A stretch of 64,000 bases of DNA, taken from assembly GCA_017613355.1 (NCBI GenBank), contig JAGAEA010000022.1, positions 1-64,000 on the forward strand, in the 5' to 3' direction. Source of the DNA: Clostridia bacterium (GTDB taxonomy: Bacteria; Bacillota; Clostridia; Oscillospirales; CAG-272). The notes below the pieces were generated by a model that was given only the letters and a program-made list of their open reading frames with translations, ran no database searches and was not told the DNA's origin. The position numbers and the translations under genes are program-made. Positions 24,445 to 31,371 of the stretch are shown here, piece by piece. Every line of letters begins with the position of its first letter. The stretch's first letter is position 1.

Positions 24445-24786
24445 TCAAGCCAGAAGTGCGGACAGAGCCGCCCTTTCCTTTACGATCTCGTTATAAAGTG
24501 ATTCATGGTCCCCCGGCGATTGATTGCGAAGCCGTTCGGTAAGTTCGCAGATCGGAATCGCGATCGGAGTGAGCGCCAGATTGCTTACTCCGCCTTTTAA
24601 TTTGTGAGCAATCTCGAACGCTTTATCGAGGTCTCGGTTTTTCAGCGCGTCTCCCAGCGCGCAGGACGACAGTTCCCCTATGCATAATCCGACGAGACGA
24701 AGGTAGAGTGCCTCGTTGTTCGCGCAACGCGAGAGTCCCTTTTCGACGTCCGCGCCGTATTCCGCTAGTTTTTCAATGGTAAGCAT
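24445..24786 (-). CDS. HPt (histidine phosphotransfer) domain protein
   Basis: The 113-residue protein is a single HPt domain: a four-helix bundle with the phospho-accepting histidine in EIAHKLKGGVSNLAL. HPt proteins pass phosphoryl groups between a hybrid kinase receiver and a response regulator. It is the last gene of an operon with a hybrid histidine kinase and a REC-GGDEF-EAL regulator (12 bases upstream), so it most likely closes a phosphorelay between them. Confidence 0.88.
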   Translation of the reverse strand: MLTIEKLAEYGADVEKGLSRCANNEALYLRLVGLCIGELSSCALGDALKNRDLDKAFEIAHKLKGGVSNLALTPIAIPICELTERLRNQSPGDHESLYNEIVKERAALSALLA

Positions 24787-24798
24787 ACTAATCCTCCG

Positions 24799-26514
24799 TC
24801 AAGAACAGGCTGATATTTCCTTCTTTTCGGCAACGAATTTCTCAAATTCATTTGCGGGTACCGGACGCGAAAAATAGTAACCCTGTACGATATCGCATCC
24901 CATCGCTTTCAGCACAGATACCTGCTCGGCAGATTCCACACCCTCGGCGATCGTAGGCACGTCAAATGAATGCGAAAGATTGATCATCGCTTCCAAAAGT
25001 CTCGTATCCTTACGTTCCCTGAAAGCGCTTCGGATAAATTGCATATCCAATTTCAGCGCGTCGATGGGAAGAGCCGACAGCATGCTGAGCGACGAATATC
25101 CGGAGCCGAAATCGTCCATTTCGATCTTGAAACCGAGTTTGCGGAGTTGTTTCACATTTTCAACGATCATTCCGGCGTTTTCCGTATATGCCGACTCTGT
25201 GATCTCCAAAAGCAATTCATCGGGTTTCAAACCGTTTTTTTCGGTCATGTCAAGCAACTTGTCGATCAGCTTCGGATCGTAAAGGTCAACGCGCGAAACG
25301 TTGACCGAAATCGGAACGGAAACGCCGAACCGCTCCTTCCAATCGCGAATCTGTGCCGCCGCTTCCGACCAAACGCAGCGGTCGAGGGTTTGGATTAACC
25401 CGTTCTTTTCAAACAGAGGGATAAATACTCCGGGGCTTACCATGCCGAGCTTCGGATGTTTCCAACGCGCGAGCGCTTCCGCGCTGCACAAAACCGGCGT
25501 ATCCCCCCGCACGTCGAATTTAGGCTGATAGAACACAACGAACTGTTTTTCTTTGATCGCGGTTGGGAAATCGTCGATCAGTTGCTCTTCCATCACCTCT
25601 GCATCATGCATGGAATTATCGTAAAACCCGATGGGGTTTGCGAGATTTCCTTTGACGGAATCCGCCGCCAGTTTCGCTCTGTCAAATCTGCGATCGACGT
25701 AAAGTGTCTTGTCGACGTCGGAATAAACGCCCATTCTCAACCTGACATGGTTCTCACCCGAATCGCCGCCTTTCGGAACAATCGACAGCTGATTGAGCAT
25801 CTCTTCGTAATCGGAGCGGTGAGGGCAGTAGAACAGAAACATGTCCGGCTCGCAACGGCACACGACGCCCCCTGCCTCGTTGATCAAGCGCAGTGCGTTT
25901 CCGGCAATGCATTTCAGAACCTTGTCGCCATATGCCTTTCCGTATCGGTCGTTGACCGTGTGAAAATGGTTGATGTCCACAACGATCGCGTCGGTAGGAA
26001 CGTCCTTATGATACAGGTCGAGCTGATCGGCGTAGTGATAAAAGAACTCCTTGTTGTAGAGCCCCGTCAAGTGATCGCGCTCCGTCCAGCGGATGGTGTT
26101 TTTGTCCTCGTAGAGTTCCACTGTCCGCAGGATGCGGGCAAGGATCACTTCTGAAGGCGGATATGGCTTTGGGATAAAATCGATGGCACCGAGCGTCAAA
26201 CATTCCACTTCCGCTTCGCTATCCGACGTCATGACGATGACAGGCAAGCCGGCATAAGCCGGATCGCTCTTGATCCGACGAAGAACCTCGATTCCTTTAA
26301 TGCCGGGTAAATTCAGATCCAGAAGGACGATGCTCAGCGTTTCAAACCGTTCGCGCACGATCCTCAACGCTTCTTCGCCTGTTTCTGCAACGATAAGTTC
26401 GTAGGCGTTGCCGATGCTTTCTTTCAACATTTCTCGGTTGATGATGTCATCCTCGACCAGCAGAATTTGTCTTTTCTCTTCGGATATGCTGAATTTCATT
26501 TTCTTTTCCGTCAT
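24799..26514 (-). CDS. response regulator with degenerate GGDEF and intact EAL domain
   Basis: The 571-residue protein has a receiver domain (ILLVEDDIINREM, phospho-Asp in LLDLNLPG, Lys in PKPYPP), a GGDEF domain (DHLTGLYNKEFF start) whose signature reads RCEPD instead of GGDEF, and an EAL domain with EALARWKHP, NVSRVDL, LEITESAY, MDDFGSGYSS and AEGVES. It should therefore degrade cyclic-di-GMP, with the GGDEF part inactive or acting as a nucleotide sensor. The start at 26514 has AGGAG 9 bases upstream and is preferred to an upstream alternative. It lies downstream of a hybrid kinase and solute-binding lipoprotein and just before an HPt gene. Confidence 0.9.
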   Translation of the reverse strand: MTEKKMKFSISEEKRQILLVEDDIINREMLKESIGNAYELIVAETGEEALRIVRERFETLSIVLLDLNLPGIKGIEVLRRIKSDPAYAGLPVIVMTSDSEAEVECLTLGAIDFIPKPYPPSEVILARILRTVELYEDKNTIRWTERDHLTGLYNKEFFYHYADQLDLYHKDVPTDAIVVDINHFHTVNDRYGKAYGDKVLKCIAGNALRLINEAGGVVCRCEPDMFLFYCPHRSDYEEMLNQLSIVPKGGDSGENHVRLRMGVYSDVDKTLYVDRRFDRAKLAADSVKGNLANPIGFYDNSMHDAEVMEEQLIDDFPTAIKEKQFVVFYQPKFDVRGDTPVLCSAEALARWKHPKLGMVSPGVFIPLFEKNGLIQTLDRCVWSEAAAQIRDWKERFGVSVPISVNVSRVDLYDPKLIDKLLDMTEKNGLKPDELLLEITESAYTENAGMIVENVKQLRKLGFKIEMDDFGSGYSSLSMLSALPIDALKLDMQFIRSAFRERKDTRLLEAMINLSHSFDVPTIAEGVESAEQVSVLKAMGCDIVQGYYFSRPVPANEFEKFVAEKKEISACS

Positions 26515-26694
26515 ATTCTGTCTCCTGTCAATCACAATCTGTCTTCTGCAATTTTATTATTCTTTTCGGCAACCTCTTTCCCGGGATCGTTTTTTCGAGC
26601 GTTATATACAAATAATCGTCCAATCGCTTTATCGTGTTCCAACTCGTTCAAACATCGACATTATTTCAATACGTTTTTTAAAGTGTTTTTTTCC

Positions 26695-27984
26695 TCATTT
26701 AAAGCTTCCATATTTTTCCACGGCTTCGTCAATTGTCAAAGTTCCCCTTCCGACCTGATAAGAAGCAAGCCTGATCTGAACCGCAAGCGTATCCTCAATT
26801 CCGAGCGCGGTCGGCGAGATAACAAGATCCGGTGCAACCCCGCCGATAGGAGCATATACCTTATCGAAGGAAAGGTCCTTCGACGGCGTGATCAAACGTT
26901 TTACGGATGCCATTTGATTTAATTCCGTTTTTGAAATGAGGAACCGCATAAATTCATTCGTCATATCCAGATCGTCGCAGGAATTGTTGACCGAAAACTG
27001 AACGGAAGGACTGTCAAGAAAATATCCGCCCTTGTCCGTCACCGGTATCGGAGCGAAGGTATAAGTAAACGGATTCGCAGTAAAGGCTTCCGACTGGCTT
27101 TCGCGTTTCTTCGTTCCCGATACCGTATCCCCTGTGCAGATCATCATCGGAATGTCTCCTTCGAAGAAACGAAGGATGACCTTGGTATAATTATCGCCGA
27201 TCTCATCGCATTTATCCAAATTGATGCATCCTTTGTCGATTAGTTGAGAGAGCGTTTCGAGCGCCGAGCGCATATAAACACCCGCTTCGGGATCCCCTTG
27301 ATTGGCGCGCACGACCATTTCCGGATGCTCTGCCAACGTTCCCGCACAGATCGGATAAACGACGGTGTTCATCAGACAGCTGGACGCCTTTACGCTGTAT
27401 CCCATCATTGGGCTCGCATATCCTTTTTCTCGAAACGAAGCACAAACGTCAAGGAGCTCTTGCAGGGTCGTTGGCACCTTAAGCCCTTCTTTTTCAAAAA
27501 GATCGTTATTGATCAGCATCCCGTAGGACGTGGAGAAGATCGGAACCGTCAGCACGCGGTCCTGTGAGTCACGGTTGAGAAGGCCGGGACGGATGCAGTC
27601 CAGATCCAAGCCGAGAGCGGCGTCGGCAAGGTTTTCCATATGAGCGAAAGCCTCATCGTAAGCAGAATTGCCGATCATCCAGCTGAACGAAAAGAAAATG
27701 TTCGGGGCGTCGTTCCCGTTCAAAACGGTGCCGATCAATTTGTTGTAGTCGTCGATTTTCGTGTAGCTCATTTCAACGTTCGGATAATACTCGTTAAAGC
27801 GGTCAAATTCCGCTTCAAGAGCTTCGAAATTATCGTAAGTACCCGCTATGTTGATTTTACAGGCGGTGGATTTGTCCAATTTTGGTACAAAGCTTTCATT
27901 GTTTTTCTTCCGATTTCCGGAACTGCAGGCGGCTAAACCGAGAATCATGAACGCCGCCAGGATAATGCTTATGATTCTTTTCAA
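26695..27984 (-). CDS. extracellular solute-binding lipoprotein (family 1)
   Basis: The 429-residue protein begins with KRIISIILAAFMILGLAACSS, a lipoprotein signal with the lipobox cysteine, followed by a family 1 (sugar/oligosaccharide) ABC binding protein: FEALEAEFDRFNEYYPNVEM, FFEGDIPMMICTGD and FLISKT. The start is a TTG at 27984, in the TTGA overlap with the stop of the histidine kinase gene; a longer frame would run back through the kinase gene and is not believable. No ABC permease is near. Its place between a membrane sensor kinase and a response regulator suggests a sensing role, handing ligand information to the kinase, rather than import. Confidence 0.87.
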   Translation of the reverse strand: MKRIISIILAAFMILGLAACSSGNRKKNNESFVPKLDKSTACKINIAGTYDNFEALEAEFDRFNEYYPNVEMSYTKIDDYNKLIGTVLNGNDAPNIFFSFSWMIGNSAYDEAFAHMENLADAALGLDLDCIRPGLLNRDSQDRVLTVPIFSTSYGMLINNDLFEKEGLKVPTTLQELLDVCASFREKGYASPMMGYSVKASSCLMNTVVYPICAGTLAEHPEMVVRANQGDPEAGVYMRSALETLSQLIDKGCINLDKCDEIGDNYTKVILRFFEGDIPMMICTGDTVSGTKKRESQSEAFTANPFTYTFAPIPVTDKGGYFLDSPSVQFSVNNSCDDLDMTNEFMRFLISKTELNQMASVKRLITPSKDLSFDKVYAPIGGVAPDLVISPTALGIEDTLAVQIRLASYQVGRGTLTIDEAVEKYGSFK

Positions 27985-30515
27985 TTTTTGCTTTTCCTTT
28001 CTTTTATTCTGCGAATTTCTTTTATTACGAGTTTGATATCCACGGGCTTGGCAATATGTCCGTCCATACCCGCGCTCAAACATTCCGCCACATTTTCGGA
28101 AAACGCATCCGCCGTCATCGCGATAATAGGGATCGACGCTGCCCACGGGTTCTCCATTTTGCGGATCGTTCTTGTCGCGTCCAGTCCGTTCATTTCCGGC
28201 ATTTGCACATCCATAAAGATCAGCGTGTAGCGTCCTTCCTCGGCTTTCCTCATCATATCCACGCAAACGCGACCGTTTTCCGCGCGCTCCGCGGTGATGC
28301 CGAACATACCGAGCGTTGCCTGTATGACCTCCCAGTTGATATCGTAATCCTCCGCTACAAGGACGTGTACCCCTTCCATATCCGAATAATCGTCCTTCGG
28401 TTCGACGGATTTTACTTCTTTTCCGAGAAGCTGATTGATTTTGTCATAAAGCGTGGATTGGAAAAGGGGCTTGCTGACAAAGCCGTTGGCTCCCGCCTTT
28501 TTTGCCGCATCTTCGATTTCCGATCTGTCGTAGGCGGAAATCAGCAGGATCGGAATTTTCTCCCCGAAATCCGACCGAATCCGACAAACCGTTTCGATCC
28601 CGTCCATGTCCGGCATCTTCCAGTCGACTATGACAACGTCGTAGTTTCGTCCTTCTTGATGGCGTTTTGAAATCATTTCGATTGCCTCAGCGCCGCTCTT
28701 CGCGCATTCTGCCGTTGCGCCCATGGATTCGAGCGTATCCGCGGCCGTTCGGAGAAGCACCTCGTCGTCGTCAACGACCAGAACGTCGATCGGATCGAGC
28801 CGCATTTCGTCTCTTTGTCTGTCGGATACGGGAATATCTATGACGACGGTAAACGTTGTTCCTTTGCCTTGCTCGCTCCGGCAGTCGATTGTTCCGCCCA
28901 TCAAATCAACCATTTGTTTTGTGATCGCAAGACCGAGTCCTGTTCCCTGAATGCTGTTCACGCGGCTGTCCGTTTGGCGGGAAAACGGCTGATACATTCT
29001 TTCCATAAACTCCGGACTCATACCGATTCCGGTATCGGATACCCGATAGGTCAGGCTCACGCAACCGAGAATCGGGCTTTCCTCTTCCCGCATATCTACG
29101 CTGACGCTCCCGCCAGGCTCTGTGTATTTGACGGCGTTGGAAAGAATATTGATATAAATTTGATTCAGCCTCAGTGGATCCGCATACAGATATTCTTTTT
29201 CCATCCGATTGATGCGAAAATTGAAATCGATATTCTTTTCTTTGATCATCGGTTGAGACAGATTGACGAGATTTTCAACGGTTTCTACTACGGAAAACGT
29301 TACCGGGGTAAAATTCAATTTCCCGCTTTCGACCTTCGAGATATCCAGAATATCGTTGATCAGCGTCAGCAGATGATTGCCGGCAAGACAGATTTTGCGA
29401 AGATTTTCTTCCATCGCATCGGTATCGCCGAGATTCTTTTGCGCGATAGCCGTCAAACCGAGGATCGCGTTCATCGGAGTCCGAATATCGTGGGACATGG
29501 TGGAAAGAAAATCGGTTTTCGCTTTGTTGGCGGATTCCGCCGCCATTGCCGCAATTCGCAGTTTCTTGTTGAAATGCTGAATGAAGAGCAAATCAATAAT
29601 GAACAATACAAGCAGTCCGGCGGAAACGATTCCGATCAAAAGCCAGTTCTCCGTATTTGCGTTCAGGTCCGACGCTGGAATGAGGCTCAACAAGGTCCAC
29701 TCGACCGTTTCCGCAACCGGAGTATAGGCAAGCAGCATTTTTTCTCCTCGGGAGTTAAGGATCGTAACAGATCCCGTGGAAGACGTTATTTCGGCGCGAA
29801 GCCTGTCGGAAGTAGCCGGATCCGAAGCATTATACGACTTATAAAACTCAAAAAAGTTTGAATTCTTGAATGTTTTGCTTTTAATGATATAGTCGCCGCC
29901 GGAATCGATTAGGGTGAGTTCGACGTTCTCAAATTCCTCCTGTGGAAATATCCACTTCTGTTCCAGCTCGGATATGGGCAACACGCGTAGCAAAAGAGCC
30001 TGTTTTGCGGCACCGTCATCATATAGCATGATCTTGTTGCAAAAAGCGAGCGACTGTTCGCCGTTCATCGGATTTGTGTAGGCACGAGAAATATTGATGG
30101 ACTCGCCGAGCTCCGATATCCACGACGTCTCATCAAGAAAATCCATTTTATCATAAGATACCGTATAGTTGTCGGTGGTACCCAGCTGAGGCCGTGTCGA
30201 TACACCCTGCTTGCTGTCAAGATAGATAAGATGCGCGGAGACGTTCGGCAGTACATGAGAAATACGGATAAACGCCGTCGCTTCTTCCATGGACATCGCT
30301 CTGCTGTTGATATACCGTGCCCAGACGTCGCAAATACGCTGTTCGCCCTCCAGATAGTTTTCGGTGATGCGCTCAATCGTGACGGTGGTATTTTCGAAAT
30401 GCTCGGTTTGCCTTTTCCGGATAATGCTGTTCTCAAACACGGTATAAACCGCAACAAAAGCCAGAATCGCGACCATAATGAGGATGTTGATGATGATGAT
30501 TCTTGTTCTCTTCAT
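27981..30515 (-). CDS. hybrid sensor histidine kinase with two receiver domains
   Basis: The 844-residue protein has a membrane segment (about 7-28), a large extracytoplasmic sensor region, a second membrane segment (about 285-307), a HisKA domain with FLSTMSHDIRTPMNAILG, an HATPase domain (NILSNAVKY, DTGIGM, GTGLGLAI) and two receiver domains, DVLVVDDDEVLL...VIVDWKMPDMDG and HVLVAEDYDINW...IFMDVQMPEMNG. The sensor is likely of the dCache type from its length. The chain of H, D, D and a separate HPt protein makes a phosphorelay. It is the first gene of the operon and overlaps the next one by four bases. Confidence 0.92.
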   Translation of the reverse strand: MKRTRIIIINILIMVAILAFVAVYTVFENSIIRKRQTEHFENTTVTIERITENYLEGEQRICDVWARYINSRAMSMEEATAFIRISHVLPNVSAHLIYLDSKQGVSTRPQLGTTDNYTVSYDKMDFLDETSWISELGESINISRAYTNPMNGEQSLAFCNKIMLYDDGAAKQALLLRVLPISELEQKWIFPQEEFENVELTLIDSGGDYIIKSKTFKNSNFFEFYKSYNASDPATSDRLRAEITSSTGSVTILNSRGEKMLLAYTPVAETVEWTLLSLIPASDLNANTENWLLIGIVSAGLLVLFIIDLLFIQHFNKKLRIAAMAAESANKAKTDFLSTMSHDIRTPMNAILGLTAIAQKNLGDTDAMEENLRKICLAGNHLLTLINDILDISKVESGKLNFTPVTFSVVETVENLVNLSQPMIKEKNIDFNFRINRMEKEYLYADPLRLNQIYINILSNAVKYTEPGGSVSVDMREEESPILGCVSLTYRVSDTGIGMSPEFMERMYQPFSRQTDSRVNSIQGTGLGLAITKQMVDLMGGTIDCRSEQGKGTTFTVVIDIPVSDRQRDEMRLDPIDVLVVDDDEVLLRTAADTLESMGATAECAKSGAEAIEMISKRHQEGRNYDVVIVDWKMPDMDGIETVCRIRSDFGEKIPILLISAYDRSEIEDAAKKAGANGFVSKPLFQSTLYDKINQLLGKEVKSVEPKDDYSDMEGVHVLVAEDYDINWEVIQATLGMFGITAERAENGRVCVDMMRKAEEGRYTLIFMDVQMPEMNGLDATRTIRKMENPWAASIPIIAMTADAFSENVAECLSAGMDGHIAKPVDIKLVIKEIRRIKERKSKN

Positions 30516-30604
30516 GGCTCTTAACCGCCTTTTATATCATCGCATTGAAAAATCGAAAAAAATTACATAGTGTATTGCGCGCCGTGAAGACGGTTTCTCA
30601 TCCG

Positions 30605-30678
30605 CCCGTCGTCTGCTCCAAAGCAAAAGGGTGCGGGATATTCCCGCACCCTTTTGCTTTGGAGCAGATGACGGGAAT
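30605..30678. repeat. inverted duplication of the tRNA-Gly 3' end
   Basis: The arms are 34 bases with a single mismatch. The right arm contains the acceptor 3' strand and CCA of tRNA-Gly, and the left arm repeats them in inverse orientation (CCCGTCGTCTGCTCCA at 30605-30620). The inner part GGGTGCGGGA/TCCCGCACCC followed by TTTT on the minus strand also works as the tRNA terminator. Confidence 0.8.
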
Positions 30679-30733
30679 CGAACCCGCGTTTTCGGCTTGG
30701 GAAGCGGACGCTCTGCCATTGAGCTACATCTGC
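30660..30733 (-). tRNA. tRNA-Gly (anticodon CCC)
   Basis: On the minus strand the acceptor GCAGATG pairs with CATCTGC, the D arm is GCTC/GAGC, the T arm has GCGGGTTCGATTCCCGT, and CCA is encoded. The anticodon loop TTCCCAA gives anticodon CCC, thus glycine. The anticodon stem TCCGC/GCCGA carries a central C-C mismatch, where GCGGA would be expected. The gene is followed by a terminator that is part of an inverted duplication. Confidence 0.9.
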
Positions 30734-30798
30734 ATTTCCAACCTCATTTATTATAGTATATTTTCGTCCGATTGTCAAGTATTTTCCCTGATTTTTTC

Positions 30799-30827
30799 TT
30801 GACAAACGTCGACAAAAATGCTATAAC
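30799..30827 (+). promoter_or_regulatory. promoter of the toxin-like remnant
   Basis: TTGACA (30799-30804), 17 bases, TATAAC (30822-30827) preceded by TGC. Confidence 0.65.
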
Positions 30828-30884
30828 ATCTCCGGTTCGACACAAATCCCCCTTTGATTTTCTCGAAAGGGTGATGCTCGCGTG

Positions 30885-30984
30885 GTATATCATGGAATGA
30901 TTTGGTTCAAATCGCAACATTGGTGCTTGCAATCATCGCTTGCTTTTATGGCAAAGAAAGATAAGCGCCTGCTCCTACCAAGAT
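30885..30984 (+). pseudogene. possible remnant of a holin-like type I toxin locus
   Basis: After a good promoter, one frame reads SWNDLVQIATLVLAIIACFY and then GKER and stop: a polar start, one short membrane helix and a basic tail, which is the layout of the small holin-like toxins (Hol_Tox type). The frame has no usable start (TGA, then no ATG), so I call it decayed. About 20 bases downstream GATAAGCGCC and GGCGGTTATC form a hairpin like that of the small RNA locus at 23517. A terminator at 31103-31131 closes the transcript. Confidence 0.4.
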
Positions 30985-31102
30985 AAGGCGGTTATCTTTA
31001 ACCACTTACAGGCGAAGCAACCGTCATCGGTGTTCTCTCGTGCTCTTATGTAAAGCAAAACATTCGATTTGTCAAGTTTTTTCCCGATTATTTCAATCGG
31101 TT

Positions 31103-31131
31103 CCCCGCCCGAAACTCGGGCGGGGATTTTT
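31103..31131 (+). terminator. terminator of the plus-strand transcript
   Basis: CCCCGCCCGA pairs with TCGGGCGGGG around AAC and is followed by TTTTT on the plus strand. Confidence 0.8.
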
Positions 31132-31145
31132 CGGTTGACGGCAGG

Positions 31146-31371
31146 TCAGCCGCCGGGGGTTGCCGCGATTGTGAATTTCACCGTTACATCCTTTGTTGTC
31201 AAAGCATTGGACGTGTTGACGGTCACGGCACTGATGGTTGTGGTAATGTTCTTTTGCTCGGTGTTCGTTTCGTCGCTGTTCTTGACCCAAACGGTTGCGA
31301 CATACGGCTGCGAAATATCCTTCAAAAGCGTTGCATAAACGTCGATTGCCGCCGTTGACGGGAAAATGCGA
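31146..31371 (-). pseudogene. out-of-frame C-terminal tail of the large surface protein
   Basis: Directly after the stop of the repeat protein (31372), a frame shifted by one base stays open and reads IFPSTAAIDVYATLLKDIS, then a Thr-rich end with KDVTVKFTIAATPGG and stop. Its composition (T, V, S-rich, beta-type) continues that of the repeat protein. I think a one-base indel near 31375-31380 separated it, so the intact protein would be about 75 residues longer. Sequencing or assembly error is an alternative. Confidence 0.55.

Noticed and set aside
30503-30805. Short frames over the tRNA-Gly gene on both strands
   Set aside because: The tRNA and its terminator account for the sequence.
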